The notes under the pieces were generated by a model. The model did no database searches. It was given only the letters and a program-made list of their open reading frames with translations, and had not been told where the DNA came from. A program made the position numbers and the translations under genes. Shown in pieces: positions 1 through 7,550 of a DNA stretch of 19,702 nt. Numbering within the stretch: the first letter of the stretch is position 1; each line of letters starts with the position of its first letter. This stretch comes from CAZHWT01 sp964536215 (lineage in GTDB: Bacteria > Patescibacteriota > CAZHWT01): assembly GCA_964536215.1 (NCBI GenBank), contig CAZHWT010000025.1, positions 1-19,702 of the forward strand, written 5' to 3'.

Positions 1-154
1 CGTCCTTTAAATTTGAAAACGGAATAGTCTGCGTCCGCGGTAATAACCGGCCATTTTGAACCGCCTGCCTCCAGTTTCGCTGAATTGTAATGCCTTTTTG
101 GTCAACTTTAAGTGTGCCAAACCGGCCAGTAAAGGTGTGAGAGTCTTCGGTCAT
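1..154 (-). CDS. Partial N-terminus of a small PH-like / DUF4429-like protein
   Basis: An open frame starts at the ATG at 154-152 and runs off the window edge after 51 codons without a stop. The visible protein begins MTEDSHTFTGRFGTLKVDQ and continues with GITIQR, then GRLLPRTQTIPFSNLKD. The pattern of a 'GTL.VD..GITI.R' beta-hairpin followed by an 'IPFSNL' strand resembles the start of bacterial pleckstrin-like domains such as DUF4429, which is a family-level guess. The start codon lies 2 bases after the TAA of the upstream holin-like gene, so the two are probably co-transcribed and translationally coupled. No separate Shine-Dalgarno sequence is evident. The C-terminal part is missing, so length and function cannot be judged. 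Confidence 0.5.
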   Translation of the reverse strand, partial: MTEDSHTFTGRFGTLKVDQKGITIQRNWRQAVQNGRLLPRTQTIPFSNLKD

Positions 155-156
155 GA

Positions 157-492
157 TTACGGTTTAAGTGCGTGGAGAGCGCTCCCTACAATTGAAACAA
201 TAATGCCAAACAATAGTGCCGACAACCAGCCATCAATATGAAAACCTGGCACCAGCGAGGCGGCTAGCAACACCAAGGCAATATTAATAACGATTAAGAA
301 TAACCCTAAAGTTATAATGGTGAGCGGCAGTGACAAAATAACCAAAATAGGCTTAAGTACAGCGTTAATAACGGCCATAACCAACGTTACTAATACAATT
401 GCCTGCCAGTTGTCAGCCGACACTCCGGACAACAAATAAGTCGCCACCCACACTGACACACAACTTAATAGAAAAGAAATCAAGATTCCCAT
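157..492 (-). CDS. Phage-holin-4-like four-helix membrane protein (PF04020 type)
   Basis: This 111-residue protein is almost entirely hydrophobic. About four transmembrane segments are visible, near residues 1-22, 28-50, 55-80 and 88-108. The central stretch NAVLKPILVILSLPLTI followed by TLGLFLIVIN is the hallmark of the PF04020 family, annotated as mycobacterial four-helix phage holin superfamily or YvlD-like. Despite the name, most chromosomal members are envelope proteins of unknown role, and nothing here indicates lysis. The length is typical of the family. The start is well supported: GGAGG at 501-497 sits 4 bases before the ATG. The gene is followed after 2 bases by the partial gene at 1-154, so it is probably the first gene of a small unit. 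The upstream 340-bp spacer separates it from the adhesin locus. Confidence 0.85.
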   Translation of the reverse strand: MGILISFLLSCVSVWVATYLLSGVSADNWQAIVLVTLVMAVINAVLKPILVILSLPLTIITLGLFLIVINIALVLLAASLVPGFHIDGWLSALLFGIIVSIVGSALHALKP

Positions 493-496
493 AACA

Positions 497-501
497 CCTC
501 C
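497..501 (-). promoter_or_regulatory. Shine-Dalgarno site of the holin-like gene
   Basis: The minus strand reads GGAGG 4 bases before the ATG at 492. It is one of only two clear Shine-Dalgarno sites I found in this window, and it fixes the start of the small membrane protein. Confidence 0.75.
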
Positions 502-708
502 GCTTATCTTAGTTAGTATGAAGCAACCAAGCTAAAAGTGCAAACGCGGAAAAAAGGTGGCAAGAGTGCAGCTTTGCTGCAGTCGGGAGTAGGCAAGTCG
601 GGTGTAGGCGAGACTCCCATATACCCAAAATACCCTATATCCCCACTATGCCATTGCTTGGGGCGCAAAGAAGCGTGTAGCGGTTAGGGTGTAGCGTGTA
701 GGATAGGG

Positions 709-750
709 CTAAACGCTAAACGCTAAACGCTAAACGCTAAACGCTAAACG
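709..750. repeat. Six perfect copies of the heptamer CTAAACG
   Basis: Six uninterrupted units run from 709 to 750. The last unit continues into TTTAG, making the 12-bp palindrome CTAAACGTTTAG at 744-755. The unit is too short, and has no spacers, to be CRISPR. It lies in non-coding DNA between a terminator and an unrelated gene, so a slippage-generated microsatellite is the simplest reading. Confidence 0.9.
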
Positions 751-820
751 TTTAGTGAGTGGTGGGTAGTGAGTAGTTTACGAATAACGAATAACGAACC
801 AATCAATAACAACCACAAAC

Positions 821-847
821 GACGCTATTGCCTACGGTAATAGCGTC
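821..847 (-). terminator. Hairpin terminator of the giant adhesin gene
   Basis: GACGCTATTGCC (821-832), a 3-base loop and GGTAATAGCGTC (836-847) form a 12-bp stem with one G-T type pair. On the minus strand the 3' side is followed by GTTTGTGGTTGTTATTG, a T-rich but interrupted tail. The TAG stop codon of the adhesin (834-832) falls in the loop. This fits a Rho-independent-type terminator that overlaps the stop codon. Confidence 0.65.
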
Positions 848-3800
848 GGCGTCGGCGTTATTTCAAAGTTCTGCGCGTCCTTAACGGCCAATGCTGTCCA
901 GTTAAAGGTCAGATCTTTATCTGCTATGGCTGACAGGCGGATAGTAAAGCCAGTCGTCGACTTCTTAGTGATGATAAAGTTTATAGCATCACCCAAATAG
1001 TCATCATCCAATTTCTGCTGACAAACGTCTTTGCCGTCTTCTAATAGACACTCCTCGTCCGCCACCTTACTCTGGAATTGCTCATCGGTCAACTGAGGGG
1101 TTACGGCCGTCGCATTGGTGACCGGCGTATCAGCATACTCTTTGTCAAAAGTTATGGTTACTTCTTGCTGTCCAGCATGAATAGTGGCAAACCCAGCCGT
1201 ATCTTTATTAAAAGTCGGCCGCCCCTCAAAAATGACGTCGCTATGGAAAATAACGTTATCAAAGAACTCGGCAACAAGCCTGAAAATTGCCGGCCCCTTA
1301 AACTCCGCCGGCCCACCCACGGTTAGTGCACCGGTCACCTTTAGATTAATTGTTTGAACCGTAGTAGGGTCAATCTGCGTCATGCTAGTCAGCTGAGCAT
1401 CCGACAAATTATCCTCCGACAGTAAAGCGGTGTGGTGCTCCAAATTAACCAGTACCTTAATGCTCCCCACAGTTGAGCCAGCATAGCTCTGCAGCGCCGT
1501 CCCGATAGTGGTGTCCCCAGCGTTAGCTTTCATGGCCACACCCGGCGTCGATGAAGAAGTAATCAAATCCCCCGCTTTAATGGCGCCATTTTCCGTTGAC
1601 ACCTTCACCGGAACCTGTCCCGATAAGGCTACAATAACATTTGTGCGCCCATAATTAGCATCACAATTAATATCTTGAGTGCTACATATAGGACCATTAC
1701 CTAGAAAAGCTGGATTAGTTGAGACAACGCCAATTAATCGCTTATCCTTGGCTGTAACTGTTCGTTCTACGGTTTGGTTATATCCGGCCGCCACAGAGAC
1801 CAATTCTCCAGACTGAGGCAAATTAGACGGATCCTTAGCCAGGAAATACTCAGCAAAGTCAGCCCCGGAAGTAGAGTAAACAACACCGCCCCCTGCTCCA
1901 GCACTAATTTTGCCGTCAATAGTGCCAGAGCCAGCAAAGCTAATAAAACGGTTAGTAACTCTTCGACTAGTGTTTGGCACATTAATATCAATCAGGATAC
2001 CGCTGGCATACCATCCATTGCGGGTATTATTCACCCGCATAATATAGTCATCCTGGTAGTCAGCAACTTCAAGCTTATAGGTAGTAGCCGTGCCCCCCAC
2101 AGTTAGTCCACCAGCGGTAGTTCGACCAGACACAGTCAAATTATCCCAAATACCCATCTCCATGTTTGAACCGCCAATATCTAAGGTGTAAGCGTTGGCG
2201 TTGGCTACTCCATTGAGAGTGCCAGCTTGAATAGAGAAGTTAACCCCGCTCTTACTAATAACTAGAGGATTGCTGCCGGCAGTAGTCCCGATACCAACAT
2301 TACCGGTAAAACTGGCCGTGCCATTGGTGGTTAAACTGCTTGTAACGGTAGCTGACCCATTAAAGGTCAGTGCGTTTGTGGAGAAATCACCATAAATGAG
2401 CGGAGATGATGTGTTTGAGTTATCAATGTAGAGCTTGCCAGACGTAGTCTCGCTTGCCCCAGCTTGGGAGCCAATAAATACATTACCTGATCCGGTAACA
2501 TTATTGAGGCCAGCGCCATAGCCAATGGCAGTATTACCTTGCCCACTTGTATTGTTTTTTAATGCACTAGATCCTAGAGCAGTGTTATATTCGGTACCAT
2601 TTAGAGAAAGTGCGCTATCACCCACGGCTGTGTTGTACCAACCCTGTACCAAACTACCGAGAGAGTTTGCTCCCAATGCGGTGTTAAAGTGACCATTACT
2701 AATCGAACTTAATGCGTTTACGCCTAAGCCAGTATTGTTGGTACCAGATACATTGTACCGACCAACATTTAAGCCAATAAAAGTACTATCACTCCCTGAT
2801 CCACCAGGCCTTATCTCCAAAGCGCTAGTTCCATCACTACTATTGGCTACAATGAGTGCATCGACTGGAACTACCTCATAAACAGACACATCGTCTATGT
2901 AGCCCGAATAGGTTGATCCAAGAAACCCGACATACATAGAACCACTTGTTGCTCTAAAATCAAACGTGAATGTACCGACTGAGTTACGAGGAGTATCAGT
3001 AACAACATACGTACCTTGGGCAAAGGCGGTCACGGCTCCGCTACTGTAACCAGGAATTGTATACTCCATGCGATATTGCTTACCCGCCGTTAGCGTTACG
3101 CTTTGATATAATTGAGCCCCGCCAAGCGACGCAACCGCCATATTACTCCCATATGTCCACCCTGAACCCGTCCATCCGGCCAGGCTGCCAGTGAATGTGC
3201 CATTTACAACAGAGTTGCTTCCTGTGGTAGAAGTAGTATCATCGGCGCTTTGAACGGTTAAAATTGCGTCGGGAGTGCTTGTGCCAATACCAACCTTGCC
3301 CCCATTTGGCTGTAAAGCCAGGGCATTTGTCCCATTGTACGTTTCAATAATTGCTACTGCATCTCCAGCCGTTGCGCTGTAACTCCATTTTATGCCTAGA
3401 TTATGGGTTGAATCCTGCCCAATCCTTAATAGGGCATCCGAGGAGCTTTTGCCCAAAGATAAATCGGCAGTGCCAATCGAAGAATTACCAATTATAGCAG
3501 AGCCTCCAATCAGTAGTTGTTTAACCACATCGTCCCAAATGAAAGAACTATCTTGGGTAAGTTTGCCCGTACTATCGGTGTATAACAATGCCCGAGACGA
3601 ATATTGACCCAAGGTTAGTCCTCCATTAACCTTCATGCCACCTTGGTAAAGATTATTGGTCGACAGAGTATTATGATCGATAAAACCAGAGGTCATGGCT
3701 TGATTATCTCCAACTGCTACAAACATGCCATTTCCATAAGTAATGCCAAACCAATTGTCGTCTGATATACCGCTTCGACTAGTCCAATTTATGCCATCTG

Positions 3801-6489
3801 GGCTAGTCATTACATGATTTGCCAATCCATACCCATTAACAGCTACAAACAGTCCATTGCCATAAGTAATATCTTGCCACTGATTACTGCTTGCTGGAAT
3901 ATCTCTAATTGTCCAAGTAACCCCATCCGGACTAGTCATTACTTTATTATCTGAGACAGTTCGCGTAATAGCTACAAACAATCCATTACCGTAAGTCACC
4001 GCCTCCCATGGCCTAACTTCAGCCGTCTGACTAGTCCAATTTATGCCATCCGGACTAGTCATAACCACATTATCTGAAAGAAGCTTACCTCCAACCGCTA
4101 CAAACAATCCATTACCATAAGTAACACTACGCCACAAATTCGCAGATGCAGCCTCCCTAATTGTCCAATTCACCCCATCTGGGCTTGTCATAACCTCTTT
4201 CATTCCAGCAAATTCTACCGCTACAAATAATCCATTACCATAAGTCACAGAGCTCCAAGAATTGTCCGCTGCACTCACCTGACTAGTCCAATTCACCCCA
4301 TCAGGGCTGGTCATTACTCGATTGCCAGTACCAGACGATGCTACCGCTACAAATAATCCATTACCATAAGTCACAGAGCTCCAAGAATTGTCCGCTGCAC
4401 TCACCTGACTAGTCCAATTCACCCCATCAGGGCTGGTCATTACTCGATTGCCAGTACCATTGTTAGCTATTGCCACAAATAATCCGTTTCCATAGGCAAC
4501 AGAAACCCACTTATTAGATGCGGCGACAGTTCGACTAGTCCATTTAGTCCCCGTCGAAATAATATCCCCTACCACTTCTAATTCCCGCCCAGGTGTGCTG
4601 GTACCAATCCCCACCTTGCCATCTTCAGCAATCCTCATCCGCTCCAGTGGAGCTTCGTCGTCAGTGCTATTGCGAGTGCCGAATACTAATGCACCTTTTT
4701 CGCCATCTGTAGTATCGGTTGTTTTATATCCCAAATAAGCCGGTGCGTAATCATAACTATCACTACTATAACCAAACGTAATTAACCGGTAACTGTCATT
4801 AGCCGACTCCTCGTTACCTAAGTGTAAATAAGAATCAGCAACTGTCAGACCTGTTGGTGCTGCTGCTCGCCCGATTTGCAATTGTGCTCGTGCCGTCGAG
4901 CTACTAAGGCCCAGGTTAAGTCCCAGCCTGCCATCTGCAGACAATACCATCCCATACTGAGCATCAGTTATGTTCCAAAAAGCCAGCTGTCCAGCCCCTA
5001 CCCCGGCATTCTCTGAAGAAGCAAAAATAGACCAATCCTTTACTCCGGTCCCTCCGGGACTAAATTGAATACCGGCTCCACCGCCAGCCACACTGCTAAT
5101 TCGCACATCTGCAGTCCCTGTATACGCATCCATGCCATACCCGTAGACACTCAACGCGCTCGACGGCGTTCCTCCGATTCCAAACCACTTATTGCTATTG
5201 TCCCACACCAGATTTCCGTCCGAAGCAAGCTCATTCGTATCAGTAAAGAAGGCCATCTGCCCAGCTACTCCACTCCCTGTCACCGTATCTGCTGCCGCAC
5301 ACGCTCCCCAGGTCGGACTCCCACTTCCGGCTGACTGCAGACACTGTCCTAATGTCCCGGCTGTCGTCTGCCCGACAGTGCCGCCAGATCCGGTATAGAG
5401 AATGCCACCATTGGTGGTGTAATTGCTAAACGTCAAAGCACCGGAAATCTGGGCTGTTCCGTCTACATCCAGGACAGCTCCCGGTGTATTAGTACCCACA
5501 CCCAACCGCTTATTCAGATTATCCCACCACAAATCCGCATCACCCTTAAGGTCATTAGTATTGTTACCAAAAGCAATTTGCCCGGTAGTAACATCCGACG
5601 TAGCCAAACTACCAGAGCTGCCAGGCAAGGTAAAGGCTGTCCCATCGCTACCGCTAAAGGTAATGCTATTATTTATGGTTAAAGTTTTTCCGCCCACTAT
5701 AGATAGCCCATCTACTGACTGGGCATGCTTAGCCTGGAAAGCATAGGGCACACTGCTAAATTGTGAGCGGGGCTTCATTTCTCCATCAGAATTATAATTA
5801 ATTCCCAGGAAAATATCTGACTGGCTAAAGTCAGTCGTCCCCCAGTTGGAATCGGCATTTAATGAATTAAGTGCTACCTGAAAGATGCCGTCACGGACAT
5901 AAATTTTGTTAGTCACCGTATCGCCAGTATTCCAGGCCTGATGCGTCGGCGATATAGTAATGACATTAGTGGTGGTATTAACCGATACTACCTTAACCGC
6001 CTCTTGCTTAGTCGTATTCCACAAATATTGTCCCGCTTTAAGTGAACTTTCGTTAGCATTAGACGAATAAGTCAAAGACTCTCCACCTGAACTGGGTGCA
6101 GAGGACATGGTTGAGGAGAATAATGATCCACTCACCCAGCTCTCGGTAAACGTTGCCGAAGCTCCCGATCCGGCTCCGTCGTACAACTTGAAGACAAAGT
6201 CGTATGCCCCATCACCCACGTTTGTACCATCAGAATTAGTCACTTTTCCCTGGACATTAATAAAATTATTGACTCCCGCCATAGCATTCGCTGAGGGAGA
6301 AAGGGGAAAGTAGGAAAGAGAAAACAGGCTAAGGCTCGCACAGAGTACTAGCGCACGTATTCTTGCCGTCTTGCCGTCTTGCCGTCTTGCTGTCTGTTTT
6401 TTGCTCAGCAAAAACCCTGCCCCGCTGGTCTCTATTATCCGAGAGAACATCTCGAACAATCCCAGTTTTGGCAGTCTTGTATTTGGCAT
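832..6489 (-). CDS. Giant secreted mosaic adhesin with tail-fibre-like repeats and an embedded seven-repeat propeller
   Basis: This protein has about 1885 residues and a Sec signal peptide with its hydrophobic core near residues 47-64 and a probable ANA/MAG cleavage. Domains seen in order are: an N-terminal beta domain (about 73-265, ending SVPYAFQAKHAQSVDGL); tail-fibre-like motifs of the VGIGTSTP type near 335, 440, 630, 1070 and 1400; seven repeats of about 40 residues with YGNGLFVAV and MTSPDGVNWT (about 646-936), matching a seven-bladed beta-propeller; a CBM4/9-like jelly roll (about 1093-1206, from NGTFTGSLAGW to YIDDVSVYEV); YadA-head-like N.A.G..AL repeats (about 1243-1360); a beta domain starting ADFAEYF (about 1545), recalling domains that follow tail-fibre repeats; and an H-type-lectin-like end (about 1773-1876). 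No S74 chaperone or membrane anchor is visible. An adhesive role is inferred. The start is uncertain: ATG at 6489, GTG at 6498 or ATG at 6450. Confidence 0.85.
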   Translation of the reverse strand: MPNTRLPKLGLFEMFSRIIETSGAGFLLSKKQTARRQDGKTARIRALVLCASLSLFSLSYFPLSPSANAMAGVNNFINVQGKVTNSDGTNVGDGAYDFVFKLYDGAGSGASATFTESWVSGSLFSSTMSSAPSSGGESLTYSSNANESSLKAGQYLWNTTKQEAVKVVSVNTTTNVITISPTHQAWNTGDTVTNKIYVRDGIFQVALNSLNADSNWGTTDFSQSDIFLGINYNSDGEMKPRSQFSSVPYAFQAKHAQSVDGLSIVGGKTLTINNSITFSGSDGTAFTLPGSSGSLATSDVTTGQIAFGNNTNDLKGDADLWWDNLNKRLGVGTNTPGAVLDVDGTAQISGALTFSNYTTNGGILYTGSGGTVGQTTAGTLGQCLQSAGSGSPTWGACAAADTVTGSGVAGQMAFFTDTNELASDGNLVWDNSNKWFGIGGTPSSALSVYGYGMDAYTGTADVRISSVAGGGAGIQFSPGGTGVKDWSIFASSENAGVGAGQLAFWNITDAQYGMVLSADGRLGLNLGLSSSTARAQLQIGRAAAPTGLTVADSYLHLGNEESANDSYRLITFGYSSDSYDYAPAYLGYKTTDTTDGEKGALVFGTRNSTDDEAPLERMRIAEDGKVGIGTSTPGRELEVVGDIISTGTKWTSRTVAASNKWVSVAYGNGLFVAIANNGTGNRVMTSPDGVNWTSQVSAADNSWSSVTYGNGLFVAVASSGTGNRVMTSPDGVNWTSQVSAADNSWSSVTYGNGLFVAVEFAGMKEVMTSPDGVNWTIREAASANLWRSVTYGNGLFVAVGGKLLSDNVVMTSPDGINWTSQTAEVRPWEAVTYGNGLFVAITRTVSDNKVMTSPDGVTWTIRDIPASSNQWQDITYGNGLFVAVNGYGLANHVMTSPDGINWTSRSGISDDNWFGITYGNGMFVAVGDNQAMTSGFIDHNTLSTNNLYQGGMKVNGGLTLGQYSSRALLYTDSTGKLTQDSSFIWDDVVKQLLIGGSAIIGNSSIGTADLSLGKSSSDALLRIGQDSTHNLGIKWSYSATAGDAVAIIETYNGTNALALQPNGGKVGIGTSTPDAILTVQSADDTTSTTGSNSVVNGTFTGSLAGWTGSGWTYGSNMAVASLGGAQLYQSVTLTAGKQYRMEYTIPGYSSGAVTAFAQGTYVVTDTPRNSVGTFTFDFRATSGSMYVGFLGSTYSGYIDDVSVYEVVPVDALIVANSSDGTSALEIRPGGSGSDSTFIGLNVGRYNVSGTNNTGLGVNALSSISNGHFNTALGANSLGSLVQGWYNTAVGDSALSLNGTEYNTALGSSALKNNTSGQGNTAIGYGAGLNNVTGSGNVFIGSQAGASETTSGKLYIDNSNTSSPLIYGDFSTNALTFNGSATVTSSLTTNGTASFTGNVGIGTTAGSNPLVISKSGVNFSIQAGTLNGVANANAYTLDIGGSNMEMGIWDNLTVSGRTTAGGLTVGGTATTYKLEVADYQDDYIMRVNNTRNGWYASGILIDINVPNTSRRVTNRFISFAGSGTIDGKISAGAGGGVVYSTSGADFAEYFLAKDPSNLPQSGELVSVAAGYNQTVERTVTAKDKRLIGVVSTNPAFLGNGPICSTQDINCDANYGRTNVIVALSGQVPVKVSTENGAIKAGDLITSSSTPGVAMKANAGDTTIGTALQSYAGSTVGSIKVLVNLEHHTALLSEDNLSDAQLTSMTQIDPTTVQTINLKVTGALTVGGPAEFKGPAIFRLVAEFFDNVIFHSDVIFEGRPTFNKDTAGFATIHAGQQEVTITFDKEYADTPVTNATAVTPQLTDEQFQSKVADEECLLEDGKDVCQQKLDDDYLGDAINFIITKKSTTGFTIRLSAIADKDLTFNWTALAVKDAQNFEITPTPTLLP
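3690..4555 (-). repeat. Seven propeller-like protein repeats (YGNGLFVA / TSPDGVNWT)
   Basis: Seven successive units of about 39-42 codons each carry a W..VTYGNGLFVAV strand and a VMTSPDGVNWT strand. The aromatic and glycine pattern, together with exactly seven copies, fits a closed seven-bladed beta-propeller of the BNR/kelch-like kind. The last copy ends in MTSG instead of the full TSPDG motif. This is a region inside the giant adhesin gene, not a separate gene. Confidence 0.8.
4215..4459. repeat. Perfect 119-bp direct repeat inside the propeller
   Basis: Bases 4215-4333 and 4341-4459 are identical over 119 bases, with a period of 126 bp (42 codons). They encode the boundary of propeller repeats 1-2 and 2-3. 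The other repeats have diverged at the DNA level, so this copy is a recent duplication that keeps the reading frame. Confidence 0.95.
6363..6394 (-). repeat. Four copies of an 8-bp repeat inside the adhesin signal-peptide region
   Basis: The minus strand holds one GACAGCAA and three GACGGCAA units in tandem, encoding QTARRQDGKTAR in the n-region of the signal peptide. No ATG, GTG or TTG lies in frame between the array and the hydrophobic core. The array therefore sits inside the coding region, and a gain or loss of one unit would shift the frame. Confidence 0.85.
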
Positions 6490-6588
6490 AAAACCCACGT
6501 CTAATTAGTAATAAGTGTACCAATTCTGCTACAGGCAAGCAAGAGTAGGATTGATTGACAGCACCAACCAATACTCCCCACTCTCTAT

Positions 6589-7485
6589 CTACCCCATCTG
6601 CCGGATCTTCCAGCCTGCTCCAGCTAAGAGTAGCAGCGCTAAACCGGCTATGGGGGCTAAGCCGACACTCCACACCTGGGTCGATTTTTGGATTGGCTTA
6701 GCTTGACCATCAAAACGGTAAGACAACACTAGCGTATATGTGCCCGGCCACCAGGGTAAATGTCTCTGCTCCAGAATGGCCTCAAATGATTGCTTATTAA
6801 GTGGCATCATTATTTGTGAAGCAGGGTTGAGCACACCTTTGGCAATAGTCCGGCCGGCTGGATCGGTTACAATCACTTGGCCCCGAGGCACCACATGAGT
6901 ATTGCCCGTATTATCAAAGCCTACTTGCACTCCCTTAACCTCTCCCCACCAGGCCCGATCCGGTTTGACTTGCTCTACCCGTAACCCCGCCGTTTCCCCA
7001 CCCAATTTGTTAACAAACAACAAACTGGTCAGCGACTGATTAATGGCCACATTGGAACTGCTCTGGCTGGACAGGGTAATGACCACAGCTGCGTAATGTC
7101 CGCCTGGCGTTAAATTGTTATCATTTTTTACCGTCACCTCTATCACCTGAGTTTGACCAGCCGCCAAACTAAAAGAAGCTGGGGTAATCTGTAGCCATGG
7201 GGTTAAACGATGAGTATCCCACTGCCTGTCAGGTTCGGCGCCCAGGAAAAACAAGCCGCCGCTCTGCTCTAACCCACCAAAATCTTTGGTCGAGGCAGTT
7301 AAAGCCATTGCTTGGCTGGTATGATTGGTTACTGCCAGCGAAAAATGCACCTGCGGCTGATCGGCTGTAATTGACAACTGCTTAGTCGCCGGCGAAATAG
7401 TCACACCCTTTACCCCCGCCTGAGCCGACACTTGAGGAGGAGAGAAAAGCAGGAAAAGAGCAGAAAACAAAAGCAAAAACTTCAT
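6589..7485 (-). CDS. Secreted, C-terminally anchored DUF916/WxLIP-like protein (divergent)
   Basis: The 298-residue protein begins with a clear signal peptide (MKFLLLFSALFLLF, probable cut VSA/QAG). Two Ig-like beta domains follow. The first is about 22-150: FSLAVTNHTSQAMALTAS, then 'PGGHYAAVVIT'. The second is about 155-265: 'GVQVGFDNTGNTHVVPRGQVIV', then 'LPWWPGTYTLVLSYRFDG'. A transmembrane helix (about 272-291) and a short basic end KIRQMG close it. This order matches WxL-interacting proteins (DUF916, DUF3324, transmembrane helix, basic tail). It is also the order of the two neighbouring genes upstream, although sequence similarity to them is low. The start is the first ATG after a repeat-containing 62-bp gap; no Shine-Dalgarno sequence is seen. 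The family call is by architecture only. Confidence 0.7.
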   Translation of the reverse strand: MKFLLLFSALFLLFSPPQVSAQAGVKGVTISPATKQLSITADQPQVHFSLAVTNHTSQAMALTASTKDFGGLEQSGGLFFLGAEPDRQWDTHRLTPWLQITPASFSLAAGQTQVIEVTVKNDNNLTPGGHYAAVVITLSSQSSSNVAINQSLTSLLFVNKLGGETAGLRVEQVKPDRAWWGEVKGVQVGFDNTGNTHVVPRGQVIVTDPAGRTIAKGVLNPASQIMMPLNKQSFEAILEQRHLPWWPGTYTLVLSYRFDGQAKPIQKSTQVWSVGLAPIAGLALLLLAGAGWKIRQMG

Positions 7486-7517
7486 AAGCTGAGTAAGTAG
7501 CCGTAATTATTCGCATC

Positions 7518-7550
7518 AACTATAAACCATAAACTATAAACCATAAACTA
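7518..7550. repeat. AACTATAAACCATA tandem repeat between two genes
   Basis: A 14-bp unit is present 2.4 times (7518-7531, 7532-7545, then AACTA). It is built from near-identical heptamers AACTATA and AACCATA. The last bases form the TAG stop codon of the upstream gene, so the repeat fills most of the gap between the two DUF916-like genes. Confidence 0.85.

Larger units (their letters stand above)
493..831. other. Repeat-rich intergenic spacer without a gene
   Basis: I see no coding region in these 339 bases. They hold a small hairpin (TGCAGC-ttt-GCTGCA, 567-581), an imperfect 15-bp direct repeat (gtcgggagtaggcaa at 582-596, then a close copy), short repeated words such as agcgtgtag, the CTAAACG array at 709-750, and cgaataa/cgaacc repeats up to about 800. 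The right end is the terminator of the giant adhesin gene. The left end must carry the promoter of the holin-like gene. Confidence 0.7.

Noticed and set aside
157..492. True phage holin in a lysis cassette
   Set aside because: No endolysin or other phage gene is adjacent, and PF04020-type proteins are widespread on chromosomes without a known lysis role.
709..750. CRISPR array
   Set aside because: The units are 7 bp and contiguous, with no spacers and no cas genes in the window.
832..6489. Phage tail fibre belonging to a prophage
   Set aside because: The gene has a Sec signal peptide, and no capsid, tail, integrase or lysis genes are nearby. The tail-fibre motifs are common in secreted Patescibacteria proteins.
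6329..6673. Minus-strand open frame of 114 codons overlapping the junction of two genes
   Set aside because: It overlaps both well-supported neighbours in another frame and has no domain. It does show the peptide read if the 8-bp array shifted frame.
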